Below are positions 15,787 to 24,188 of a DNA stretch of 64,000 nucleotides, piece after piece; the first letter of the stretch is position 1, and every line of letters begins with the position of its first letter. Below the pieces are notes generated by a model. That model was not told where the DNA came from, searched no databases, and worked only from the letters and a program-made list of their open reading frames with translations. The translations under genes and the position numbers were made by a program. Origin of the DNA: Mangrovimicrobium sp048323675 (GTDB lineage: Bacteria > Pseudomonadota > Gammaproteobacteria > Pseudomonadales > Halieaceae); contig NZ_JBLWFK010000002.1 of assembly GCF_048323675.1 (NCBI RefSeq), positions 372,001-436,000 of the forward strand, written 5' to 3'.

Positions 15787-18186
15787 GTGAAGAAACACTG
15801 GCACTATCCGTCATTAATTGTTGCCGCAACCGCACTGGGCTCAGGCCTGCAGGCGCCACCCGCGCTGGCCCAGGAAGGCAGTGGTCAACGTGCGATGATG
15901 CTGGAAGAAGTGGTGGTCACCGCTCGCCGGCGCGAGGAATTCCTGCAGGACGTTCCCGCCTCGCTGACCGTTTTCAACCAGCGACAAATCAACGAAGCCA
16001 ACATTACCAACCCCGGCGACCTTGCCACCTATACGCCTAACCTGTCGGTCAATACCCGCTTTGGCGGCGATAACACCACCTTCGCCATTCGCGGCTTTTC
16101 CCAGGAATTGCGCACCACGGCCTCTGTGGGTGTCTATTTTGCGGAAGTCGTCGCCCTGCGCGGCGCCAACTCCCAGCAGTCCGGTGACGGCGCGACCCCG
16201 GGCGACCTGTTCGACCTGGAAAACGTACAGGTCCTGAAAGGACCGACGGGTACGCTGTTCGGCCGCAACACCACCGGCGGTGCGGTCATCCTGACGCCCA
16301 AGCGGCCGACCGACGAGTTCGAGGGCTATGCCGAGGCGTCTATGGGTAATTACGACATGTTACGCGGACAGGCCGTGTTGAACCTGCCGGTCAGCGACAG
16401 CTTCAAGCTGCGTTTCGGTGTCGACCACAGTGAGCGCGATGGCTACCTGCACAATATTTCCGGTATCGGTCCCGAGGACTTTGCCGACCAGGACTACACC
16501 GCCTGGCGGGTCAGCGCCCTGTGGGAAATTTCCGACAGCCTGGAAAACTACACCATCGTGCGCGGCGCGGAATCCTCGAACAATGGCTGGCCGTTCTCGG
16601 TTTTCGCCTGTAACCCCACTGCGGGGCTCGGCAGCTTTTGCCAGGCGGACCTCGATCGACGCGCTGAAGCCGGCGATGACGGTTTTTACGACATCTACAG
16701 CTTCGTCAACAAGCCAGTCAATGAACAGGACACCTGGCAGGCGATCAACACTACGACATGGGAAATCTCCGATGATTTCCTGGTCAAGAATATTATTTCC
16801 TACGGTGAACTGGAGACCAAGCAACGCAGCTCCATCTATGGCACCGACTGGCGCATCGGCCCCGAAATGCTGATTTTCCAGCAGGTCGGTCTCACCAGCG
16901 CCTACCCGACAACCGACCAGGAAACCTTTGTCGAGGAACTGCAGATCCAGGGCAGTGGCTTTGACGACCGGCTGACCTACCAGGCGGGTTTGTACTACGA
17001 GAAAAGCGAACCTGGCCAGGACTACGGCGCGCAGTCCCCCGCATTGATCATCTGCGACCAGGACAGCATCGTCGGCCCCAACCCGGATGACTATCGCTGT
17101 AACAACATTATCGGTGTCGGTGCGCTGCAGCGCGTTCCGGGCGGTGCCGAATACACCAACATGGCAGTATACGGCCAGGCTACTTTTGAACTGACCGATT
17201 ACCTGAGCCTGACCGGTGGCCTGCGGTACACCGATGACGAGACCAAAGGTTACGCCAACGAGTTGATCTTCTACTTTCCACGCCTGGCGCCGGGACAGCT
17301 TGCGCCGCCGGAGGCACAGTTGGCGGAAACGCGTACGCCCTCAAGCGAGAGCGATGAGCCGACCTGGCTGCTGGGTGTGGACTTCACACCGAGCGAGGAC
17401 CTGCTGGTCTACGCCAAGTACAATCGCGGCTATCGCCAGGGCAGCGTCAACATCGGTGGTTCCTCCGGACTCGATGTGCACGGCCCGGAGACCGTGGATG
17501 CCTATGAGATCGGCACCAAGTTCAGCTTCCAGGGCGCGGTACCCGGCACGCTGAATACGGCGTTCTTCTACAACGACTTTACCGACCAGCAAGTGCAGTT
17601 CGGCTACTTCAAGCCGACCGGCGTAGGCACTACCGCGATCATCAACGCCGGCGCCTCCACCATCTGGGGCGCGGAGGTCGAGGCCACCCTGCAGTTGACG
17701 GATAACCTTATCCTGAACGCCAGCTACGCCTACCTGAACACCGAAGTCGATAAACTGGAGTTCCCGCCTTTCCCGCCCAATGCGGTGGCCTCGGAGCCCA
17801 CCACGACCACGGCAGAAGGGGAGCCGCTGTCCTATGCGCCGGAAAACTCGGTGGTGGTCAGTGCGACCTACATGTTCCCGGTGGATGCGGAGCTGGGTGA
17901 TATGCGTCTGTCTACCACCTATGTCTGGACCGATGAGCAGCAGGCAGTCTCGAAAGAGTCGTCTATTTACGCAACACTTCCGGACTACGACCTGTGGAAC
18001 TTCAATTTCAGCTGGTCCAGTATCATGGGCAGCCCGATCGACTTCTCGGCCTTCGTGACCAACGCCATGGACGAGGAGTACGTGACCTACCTGACAGGGA
18101 ACTGGAACAGCGGCTTTGAACTCGGCCAGGTGGGCGTTCCACGCATGTACGGAGCCCGTATCCGCTACAACTTCGGCGCGGACTGA
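15787..18186 (+). CDS. TonB-dependent outer-membrane receptor (copy 2 of a tandem pair)
   Basis: The 799-residue paralogue of the preceding gene also starts at GTG, after AAAGGGAG. The signal peptide, TonB-box region and plug are almost identical to copy 1; the barrel loops differ, for example near residues 265-285 and 490-520. The two extracellular Cys pairs are kept (CNPTAGLGSFC; CDQ...YRC). The protein ends RYNFGAD. A recent duplication with diverging loops suggests ligand variants or differential regulation of one uptake route. It is followed by its own terminator and then the P450 gene. Confidence 0.93.
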   Translation: MKKHWHYPSLIVAATALGSGLQAPPALAQEGSGQRAMMLEEVVVTARRREEFLQDVPASLTVFNQRQINEANITNPGDLATYTPNLSVNTRFGGDNTTFAIRGFSQELRTTASVGVYFAEVVALRGANSQQSGDGATPGDLFDLENVQVLKGPTGTLFGRNTTGGAVILTPKRPTDEFEGYAEASMGNYDMLRGQAVLNLPVSDSFKLRFGVDHSERDGYLHNISGIGPEDFADQDYTAWRVSALWEISDSLENYTIVRGAESSNNGWPFSVFACNPTAGLGSFCQADLDRRAEAGDDGFYDIYSFVNKPVNEQDTWQAINTTTWEISDDFLVKNIISYGELETKQRSSIYGTDWRIGPEMLIFQQVGLTSAYPTTDQETFVEELQIQGSGFDDRLTYQAGLYYEKSEPGQDYGAQSPALIICDQDSIVGPNPDDYRCNNIIGVGALQRVPGGAEYTNMAVYGQATFELTDYLSLTGGLRYTDDETKGYANELIFYFPRLAPGQLAPPEAQLAETRTPSSESDEPTWLLGVDFTPSEDLLVYAKYNRGYRQGSVNIGGSSGLDVHGPETVDAYEIGTKFSFQGAVPGTLNTAFFYNDFTDQQVQFGYFKPTGVGTTAIINAGASTIWGAEVEATLQLTDNLILNASYAYLNTEVDKLEFPPFPPNAVASEPTTTTAEGEPLSYAPENSVVVSATYMFPVDAELGDMRLSTTYVWTDEQQAVSKESSIYATLPDYDLWNFNFSWSSIMGSPIDFSAFVTNAMDEEYVTYLTGNWNSGFELGQVGVPRMYGARIRYNFGAD

Positions 18187-18206
18187 TACTCCGTCCGGAC
18201 TCAGGA

Positions 18207-18236
18207 AACGCCCGGCCATCCCGGGCGTTTTTTTTT
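18207..18236 (+). terminator. Rho-independent terminator after receptor 2
   Basis: AACGCCCGG pairs with CCGGGCGTT across a short loop, followed by a run of nine T. It separates receptor 2 from the P450 gene, which has its own promoter. Confidence 0.9.
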
Positions 18237-18267
18237 GCCCGACAGAAACCCGCTGCAACGGATGTTT

Positions 18268-18296
18268 TTGTCCTGCCGGGTCCAGCTCCCTATGCT
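18268..18296 (+). promoter_or_regulatory. Sigma-70-like promoter of the P450 gene
   Basis: TTGTCC (18268-18273), a 17-base spacer, and TATGCT (18291-18296) lie just before the P450 ATG at 18338. The spacing is ideal and the hexamers match four of six positions each. It follows directly after the terminator of receptor 2. Confidence 0.5.
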
Positions 18297-18337
18297 CCAC
18301 TGCCTGACGATAACGATAAGCGCGAGGTAGCCGGAAC

Positions 18338-19579
18338 ATGCAACGTCCTGAAGACCTGGAACTCACTTACCTGGCCATGGAAAGCCCCGGGTTTGCCGCC
18401 AATCCATTTGTTCACTTCGAGGCGGCACGTGCACAGCATCCCTGGCTGGCGAAGTGCGCCTACGGTTATGTGATTCACGGCTTTCACGCGATCAAGGATC
18501 TGCTGATTCGCGATGACATCATGCGCCCGGACCACGACGGCGTCGTGGCCGCCATGGGGGCAGGGGACAGCCAGTGGGGACGCTTCGAAATTGAAAGTAT
18601 TCTCGCGCTCTCGGGTATGGACCACAAACGGATTCGCGACATCCTCGCGCCGATGTTCACACCCAGGCAGGCAAACAGGAACCGGGCGCTGATGCGCGAG
18701 GTAGTGAATGGGGTACTCGACCAGTGGGCGCCCAGGGAGAGTTTCGATTTCGAGGAGTTCGCCTCCTATTTCCCCGTGGCGGTCATGACCGCGATGATCG
18801 GCGCGCCGCTGGAGGCGATTCCCGGCCTGCGCAAATCCATGGAGGACCTGGGGCTGAGTTTCAGCATGGACGTGAATCATCTGCCCGCACTGGAGGCTGC
18901 CGTTGGCAGGATGGACAGCTTCGTCCAGTCACTCGTGGCGGAGCGCCGGCAACAGGGGTCCGACAGCAGCGATCCGGATTTGCTCGATACCATGCTGGCG
19001 GCCAATACCCGCGGGGAGATATCGGACCGGGAACTGTACGATATGCTGATTTTCCTGTTTGTAGCGGGATACGATACCTCCAAGAACATTCTCACCCTGG
19101 CCATGTACTCCCTGCTGGAGCACCCGGAGTACTATCAACGGTGCGCAGCAGATCACGAATTCTGCAATGCCGTCATCGAGGAGACCTTTCGCCTGAACAG
19201 CCCCGCGACCATACCCCGCCTGTTGCTGGAAGACCTCGACTATGAGGGCGTTACCCTGCCCAGGGGCAGCATGCTGTTTTTCCCGGTCGGCATGTCCGGT
19301 CGCGACCCGCGCGCCTGGGACGACCCGGATACCTTTAATCCGGACCGCGAAAAATCCCAGGAGTATCGCCACATGGCCTTCGGCCGCGGTGTCCACCTCT
19401 GTCTGGGGCAGTACATCGCCCGCGCCCAGTTGCAGGAGGGGCTGCACCAGATTGCCCGCCGTATCCGCAATCCCCGCCTGGCTGGCGAGGTGGGCTTTCG
19501 ACCCTTCTTCGGCGTCTGGGGTTTGCGCGGATTGCCGATCAGCTTCGAGGATGCCGGGGCAGACGCCAACGCCGCCTAG
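18338..19579 (+). CDS. Cytochrome P450 monooxygenase
   Basis: The 413-residue soluble bacterial P450 has the I-helix oxygen-binding motif AGYDT (residues 243-247), the ExxR motif in EETFRLN, and the heme-thiolate loop FGRGVHLCLG with Cys355. It hydroxylates an organic substrate using oxygen and electrons from a ferredoxin system; no ferredoxin or reductase gene is nearby, so those partners are elsewhere. The I-helix has Tyr-Asp-Thr rather than the common GxDT/E. The context of two receptors and two TetR genes suggests a terpenoid, steroid or alkyl substrate. Confidence 0.92.
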   Translation: MQRPEDLELTYLAMESPGFAANPFVHFEAARAQHPWLAKCAYGYVIHGFHAIKDLLIRDDIMRPDHDGVVAAMGAGDSQWGRFEIESILALSGMDHKRIRDILAPMFTPRQANRNRALMREVVNGVLDQWAPRESFDFEEFASYFPVAVMTAMIGAPLEAIPGLRKSMEDLGLSFSMDVNHLPALEAAVGRMDSFVQSLVAERRQQGSDSSDPDLLDTMLAANTRGEISDRELYDMLIFLFVAGYDTSKNILTLAMYSLLEHPEYYQRCAADHEFCNAVIEETFRLNSPATIPRLLLEDLDYEGVTLPRGSMLFFPVGMSGRDPRAWDDPDTFNPDREKSQEYRHMAFGRGVHLCLGQYIARAQLQEGLHQIARRIRNPRLAGEVGFRPFFGVWGLRGLPISFEDAGADANAA

Positions 19580-19696
19580 GGGGTCTCCACATCTCGTCCG
19601 CTCTCATCGGCGGACGGCGCCGTACCCGCTATGCCTGTACACACGCTTTCGCCTGCGCTATAACCCATGTCCTGTTTTCTGGCTGGTAGGAAATCG

Positions 19697-20281
19697 ATGC
19701 AGATCAGCGAAATGGAGCGGCGCAGGCAAGCAGTTGCCCGTGTGGCGGCCGACCTCATCGCGCGGGAAGGGCGGGAAGCCGCCACGGTGCGGCGGATCGC
19801 CGAGGAACTCGGCTGCAGCACCACCATGATTACCCATTACTTCGACGACAAGGACGAGGTTCTGTCGCTCGCCTACCTGCACATCGCCGAGCAGGGGCGG
19901 GACCGGTTTCTGCAAACCATCGAAGGCCCCGCGGTGGACCTGCTCGAAGTCCTGCTGTCGATGACTATCTACGACGAGGAAAGCCTGCGCCGCTGGCGGG
20001 TTTACATGGCTTTCTGGGAGCGCGCCAGTCACGACCCGGTGTTTGCCGAGGTGCAGCGGGAGTGGACCGAGAAGACCCAGGAAGATATCAGCAGGGTTAT
20101 CTGCCAGTGCTACGGCCAGCGCGAGGAGGCCCCCGGCATCGCCCAGCAACTCATCGCCCTGGTACACGGCATCTCCCTGCAGACGCTTTTCGGGGAAACC
20201 AGCTGGAGCTCTGCGCGAACCCGCTCGGTGCTCGGTGGCGAAATACAAAGCCTGCTGGGCCCGCGCAAAAAATCGCAGTAA
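19697..20281 (+). CDS. TetR-family transcriptional regulator
   Basis: The 194-residue protein has an N-terminal TetR helix-turn-helix (VRRIAEELGCSTTMITHYFDDKDEVL) and a variable helical ligand domain. ATG 19697 is preferred since TAGGAAA precedes it; the frame is open from 19667. It lies 117 bases downstream of the P450, on the same strand, and is a likely ligand-responsive repressor of the P450/receptor genes. A TATAAC hexamer at 19659 may be its own -10 element. Confidence 0.88.
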   Translation: MQISEMERRRQAVARVAADLIAREGREAATVRRIAEELGCSTTMITHYFDDKDEVLSLAYLHIAEQGRDRFLQTIEGPAVDLLEVLLSMTIYDEESLRRWRVYMAFWERASHDPVFAEVQREWTEKTQEDISRVICQCYGQREEAPGIAQQLIALVHGISLQTLFGETSWSSARTRSVLGGEIQSLLGPRKKSQ

Positions 20282-20382
20282 CTTCCGGTAACGTCACAGC
20301 CCGCGCATCACAACACCCCGGCACGCCGCCCCGATGGTCCTGGCGCGATAGCCGTGCCGGGCGCGCGTTGCAATTCTCCCGT

Positions 20383-20399
20383 ATAGTAGTATCCACTAT
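20383..20399. promoter_or_regulatory. Inverted repeat ATAGT-N7-ACTAT before the second TetR gene
   Basis: Five-base arms with a seven-base centre, inside the AT-rich part of the gap before 20474. Short repeats of this kind directly upstream of a tetR gene are often autoregulatory operators. The assignment is tentative. Confidence 0.35.
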
Positions 20400-20473
20400 C
20401 ATGGCCACACTGGCGCTTTCTTCCGGGGAGCGCCGGCAGACTGGACCGGCTCGGCTAACCCGATGGGGAGTAC

Positions 20474-21133
20474 ATGGCACAAGCGTCACGCAACAAGGTA
20501 TCCGGCGGCGAACGCAGGCGCCGCCGCTCCGCCGGGGAATTGCGCTCACGGATTCTGGCGGCGGCAGCCGGCGAGTTCCAGGACCGCGGCTACAGCGGCG
20601 CGACCACCGCGGCGATCGCGCGAGGGGCCGAAGTGACCGAGGCCCAGTTGTTCCGCTATTTTTCCTCCAAGGCGGAATTGTTCCACGAGGCGGTGTTCAA
20701 ACCACTGGAAGAAGACTTTCTCCGTTTCAACGTGGAACACCTGCGGGCGGAAAACTCCGCGGAAGATCACCGCAGCGCAGCGCGCGACTACATCTCGGAT
20801 TTGCAGGCGTTCATCCGTGCCCACTCCGGATCCTTTCTTTCACTGATCGTCGCACAGGCCTATGAAAACCAGGGCATCAACGGCCTCGGTGAGATCGATG
20901 GTTTGCGCGCCTACTTCGATTACGGGGCGGAGGTGATGAGCGGGCGACTGGATGGCGACAGTACCCGCGTAGCGCCGCGCCTGATGGTACGGGCATCCTT
21001 TGGCGCCGTGCTCGCGGCGGTGCTGTTTCGCGACTGGATGTTCCCCTCGAGCCTGGCCGATGAAAAGGCGGTCAATGAGGCGCTGATCGATTTCGTACTC
21101 GACGGTATCAACGCCAATCCCCACCTGGTCTAG
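20474..21133 (+). CDS. TetR-family transcriptional regulator (second)
   Basis: The 219-residue protein starts with a basic tail (GGERRRRRSAGELRSRI) and a TetR helix-turn-helix, ATTAAIARGAEVTEAQLFRYFSSKAELF in order (HTH residues about 42-62). The C-terminal ligand domain is unrelated to the preceding regulator. It has a separate promoter region with an inverted repeat at 20383. The last four bases overlap the end of the convergent antiporter gene. Target genes are not known; the P450/receptor block is the nearest candidate. Confidence 0.88.
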   Translation: MAQASRNKVSGGERRRRRSAGELRSRILAAAAGEFQDRGYSGATTAAIARGAEVTEAQLFRYFSSKAELFHEAVFKPLEEDFLRFNVEHLRAENSAEDHRSAARDYISDLQAFIRAHSGSFLSLIVAQAYENQGINGLGEIDGLRAYFDYGAEVMSGRLDGDSTRVAPRLMVRASFGAVLAAVLFRDWMFPSSLADEKAVNEALIDFVLDGINANPHLV

Positions 21134-22944
21134 GCGGATTCCTCCGGGCTGCTGGCCGAAATGCTGGCTATGGTCCAGCCAGGCTCCAGGGTATTCGCCC
21201 AGCGCTTGGACCAGGGCAGCAGTTTGCCGCGTTCATTCCAGGCAACCAGCAGGATGCGCTGTTTGTCCCCGTCCTCGAGAAACTGACTGTAGCCGTAGCT
21301 CTCGCTCAGCCGGGTAGCCCGGATCTCCGCGCCGCGACTGACCGAGCTCAGGAGTTTTGACAGGCTGGCGTTGTCCGTGAACAGCCGCCGTCCGGGCATT
21401 TCGCTCGAGGGCTTGCGCTTGCTGTTGCTTGCTTCCCCGGACTCCAGGTTGACCGGCAGCATGTACACGCCCTGTCTGCCGAACGGGTGGGCGAAGTAGG
21501 TACAGGCCAGGCGGTTCAGTTCGCTGTTGCGGGAGAGGGCGAAAAGATAGCCGATGCCGGTCAGGTCCAGCGTGCGTTCCGCGTGATCGGACATCGGGTT
21601 GCCGTAGTAGGTTCGCAGGCCCGACATCCGCGCCCTGCGCAGGCTGTCCCAGTCGTTGTCGGCGATCACCACGTTGAAGCCGGCGTCATTGAGCGTATTG
21701 GCCAGCGCGATGGAAAATGCGTTGGCGCCGAGCATCAAGACACCTTCCGGCGCCGGTGCCGAGGCATTCAGCGCCCGGGCCAGCGGTCGCGCTGTCAGGC
21801 TCTGCAGCGCGACCGTGCCAACGATAACCGCAAAGGCCAGCGGCACCAGCAACTGGGCGCCTTCCACCCCGGCGCTCTCGAGGCGTTCGGCGAAGACCGC
21901 GGTAATGGCCGCAGCGACAATGCCGCGCGGCCCGATCCAGGCCAGCAGGGCCCGTTCACGCCAGTTGAGGCTCGAACCGAGGGTGCACAGCGCGACCTTC
22001 AGCGGGCGGGCAAAAAACTGGATGCCGAGCATCAGTACCAGTGCCGGCCAGCCCACCACCTGCATCTGCTCGAACTCGAGGCGCGCGGCAAGCAGGATGA
22101 ACAGGGCCGATATCAGCAGGATGCTCAGGCTTTCCTTGAAATCCAGCAGGCTGCGGATGTGGATACCCGGTGTATTCGCCAGCCAGACGCCCATGACGGT
22201 CACCGCAAGCAGGCCGGATTCGTGGGCCAGGGTGTCGGAAAACGCGTAGATCGCGAACACCACCAGCAGGGTGGCCACATTGTGCAGGAATTGCGGTATC
22301 CAGTAGCGGCGCAGCGCCATACCCCAGAGGAAGCCGCCGAGACCACCCGCCAGGAAACCGGTGCCCAGGATGCGCAGCAACTGCAGGGGCAGGTCAGCCC
22401 AGTCGTGGCTGTCCTGGCTGGCAACCACCACCGAAAACGTCAGGACCGCGAGAATGGCGCCGATCGGGTCGATCAGGATTCCCTCCCAGCGCAGGATATT
22501 GGCGACCGGCCGGGTTGGCCGGACCGCCTGGATCATCGGCATGATCACGGTCGGCCCGGTCACCGTCATGATGGCGCCAAACAGGAAAGACAGGCCCCAG
22601 CTCAGGCCGATCAACCAGTGCGCCATCAGCGCCACCAACAGCCAGATGATGACGATACCCCAGCTGATCAGGCGCCGGACGACATCGCCGTGACCGCGGA
22701 TTTCCTCCCGATTCAGGGTCAGGCTGCCTTCGAAGATGATGACAGCTACCGCCAGTGCAATGAAGGGAAACAGCAGATCGCCGAACAGGGCGTCGGGTTC
22801 CAGGATGCCGGCCACCGGGCCCAGCAGTAGTCCCGAGGCGAGCAGGAATAGAATCGCGGGAACCCGTATGCGCCAGGCGAGCCACTGGGAAAACAGGGAA
22901 AGCAGACCGATGCTGACAAGGATCGACAGTGCGGAAAGTTGCAT
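21130..22944 (-). CDS. CPA1 sodium/proton antiporter with C-terminal nucleotide-binding-like domain
   Basis: The 604-residue protein has about twelve membrane helices in the first 400 residues with the antiporter pattern (MTVTGPTVIMPMI, WEGILIDPIGAILAV, WIGPRGIVAAAI) of NhaP-type transporters. The two-residue ND/DD core is seen as ILIDP. Residues 400-480 form a Rossmann-like TrkA-N fold (GVLMLGANAFSIALANTL, VVIADND), suggesting control by nucleotides. It exports Na+ or K+ for protons, fitting a marine cell with a sodium cycle. It converges on the TetR gene with a four-base overlap. Confidence 0.9.
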   Translation of the reverse strand: MQLSALSILVSIGLLSLFSQWLAWRIRVPAILFLLASGLLLGPVAGILEPDALFGDLLFPFIALAVAVIIFEGSLTLNREEIRGHGDVVRRLISWGIVIIWLLVALMAHWLIGLSWGLSFLFGAIMTVTGPTVIMPMIQAVRPTRPVANILRWEGILIDPIGAILAVLTFSVVVASQDSHDWADLPLQLLRILGTGFLAGGLGGFLWGMALRRYWIPQFLHNVATLLVVFAIYAFSDTLAHESGLLAVTVMGVWLANTPGIHIRSLLDFKESLSILLISALFILLAARLEFEQMQVVGWPALVLMLGIQFFARPLKVALCTLGSSLNWRERALLAWIGPRGIVAAAITAVFAERLESAGVEGAQLLVPLAFAVIVGTVALQSLTARPLARALNASAPAPEGVLMLGANAFSIALANTLNDAGFNVVIADNDWDSLRRARMSGLRTYYGNPMSDHAERTLDLTGIGYLFALSRNSELNRLACTYFAHPFGRQGVYMLPVNLESGEASNSKRKPSSEMPGRRLFTDNASLSKLLSSVSRGAEIRATRLSESYGYSQFLEDGDKQRILLVAWNERGKLLPWSKRWANTLEPGWTIASISASSPEESA

Positions 22945-23108
22945 TGAGGCTATTCCGGCGGCGCAGTGTTATCTGTGCATGGTACGTGAGCCGGGGCAGT
23001 GGTTGAAGCCCGGTTGGGGATGGTGGCAGTGAAGGAGTAAAACGGGTAGGGCGGGGCAGGTGGCCGGCCGGCCGACCCGGAAAGGGCCGGCAGGCCGGTT
23101 TGCTACGC

Positions 23109-23249
23109 TTATACGATCAGTCCGCTGACTGCGATGACGGCGACAATCCCCAGAGTCAATGTCGCCAGAGCGAGACTGGTCGGCCCCCCGGCCGGTTCCT
23201 GCTTCCCATTGAGCAGGTAAGCGCTGGTTTTCTTGCTGTTGTTTTCCAT
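23109..23249 (-). CDS. Possible 46-residue single-span membrane protein
   Basis: A short frame on the minus strand, ATG 23249 to TAA 23109, encodes a basic N-terminus (MENNSKKTSAYLLNGKQ), a Pro/Gly turn and one hydrophobic helix (SLALATLTLGIVAVIAVSGL). The charge pattern fits a small inner-membrane protein. The ribosome site is weak, so translation is uncertain. It fills an otherwise empty gap between the antiporter and the DUF4124 gene. I do not recognise a family. Confidence 0.45.
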   Translation of the reverse strand: MENNSKKTSAYLLNGKQEPAGGPTSLALATLTLGIVAVIAVSGLIV

Positions 23250-23447
23250 ATCATTGTCCGCGTTAAAGGACCCCAACAGGGTTGATTCTAGGCAGCCTGT
23301 ACGTGACTGCCAGCGGCAATTGCTGTATCTGTGAACCAGGTCGCGTTTTCTTTATGGCGGGGCGCTGTATTCGCTGCGTGCGTGCTGCCTCTCGCCGCAC
23401 GGGGCCTGGGTTATACTGGACATGGTCGATTGCAGGGAGTTGCAGGT

Positions 23448-23954
23448 ATGAGGTTCCCCCGGGTGATATTCGCCCTGGTGCTGGTGGCAGCCAATGCCGG
23501 TGCCGACAGCCAGCAGACCACGGTGTACCGATCCGTTGACGAGCGCGGCGTTGTAACTTTTTCCGATACGCCCCCGGAAGACACCGCCCAGGCGGAGACG
23601 CTGACCCTCCGGGTCAATTCGCCCGATGTCGATCCGGATGCGCAACAGCGCCTGGAAGCCATGCGGGAGACCACTGACCGCATGGCCGCCGACCGCCGGG
23701 AGCGGGAAAAACACCGGGCGGAAATTCGCGAGTTGTCCCAGCGCTCACCGGCGCCTGCTGGCTACCAGCCAGCGGATCAGGAGCAACAGGACTACTGGTA
23801 TTCCCCCTACTGGGGTAACTACTATCCGCGCCCGATACGCCCGCCGTACCACGACCGGCCACCGCCCCTGCGACCGGGCGTCGATCCCGAGGCCTGGTCG
23901 CGCAGCCACAATTCGCAGTTGATGCGGCCGATATTGCTGCGGCCCGTCCGTTGA
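23448..23954 (+). CDS. DUF4124 domain secreted protein
   Basis: The 168-residue protein has a signal peptide (MRFPRVIFALVLVAANAGA) followed by the DUF4124 core, VYRSVDERGVVTFSDTPPED, common in periplasmic or envelope proteins of gammaproteobacteria. A charged helical stretch (residues 70-100) and a Pro/Tyr-rich tail follow (WYSPYWGNYYPRPIRPPYHD). ATG 23448 is chosen because AGGGAG precedes it and the signal peptide starts there; the frame is open from 23331. The role is unknown. Confidence 0.75.
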   Translation: MRFPRVIFALVLVAANAGADSQQTTVYRSVDERGVVTFSDTPPEDTAQAETLTLRVNSPDVDPDAQQRLEAMRETTDRMAADRREREKHRAEIRELSQRSPAPAGYQPADQEQQDYWYSPYWGNYYPRPIRPPYHDRPPPLRPGVDPEAWSRSHNSQLMRPILLRPVR

Positions 23955-23984
23955 CTCCCCGCCCCGGCCGGGTATCGCGGGTGA

Positions 23985-24013
23985 TTGCCCGGGGAAGGGC
24001 ATTGATCTAGAAT
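23985..24013 (+). promoter_or_regulatory. Sigma-70-like promoter of the thiamine uptake operon
   Basis: TTGCCC (23985-23990) and TAGAAT (24008-24013) are separated by exactly 17 bases. Transcription would start about nine bases before the TPP riboswitch, as expected for a riboswitch leader. Confidence 0.6.
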
Positions 24014-24021
24014 CCCCGCTC

Positions 24022-24107
24022 TCCTGAGGGGAGGCCTGCGTGCCTGAGACGTCGCCGACGCGACGAACCCTTTGAACCTGATCCGGATAATGCCGGCGTA
24101 GGGATAG
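24022..24107 (+). ncRNA. TPP riboswitch (THI element)
   Basis: The conserved THI sequence is clear: CTGAGA at 24044-24049 and the long block from 24066 to 24104 containing AACCTGAT, GGATAATGCC and GCGTAGGGA. The P1 closing stem pairs the start (CCT near 24023) with AGG near 24105. It binds thiamine pyrophosphate and turns off the downstream genes. The 80 bases between riboswitch and the receptor ATG contain T-runs near 24118 but no clear terminator stem; sequestering of the GGGAG ribosome site is also possible. Confidence 0.95.
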
Positions 24108-24188
24108 GTGCAAAGTTCTGTTTTTGTTTGTCTGTCGCCTTTTCGCGCCGCTGCCGGATTGCCAACTGGAATAACCCGGGAGCCTGCG

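Noticed and set aside
21487..22830. 447-codon plus-strand frame over the antiporter
   Set aside because: The minus-strand antiporter is clear; the shadow is Gln/Asp/His-rich with no domain.
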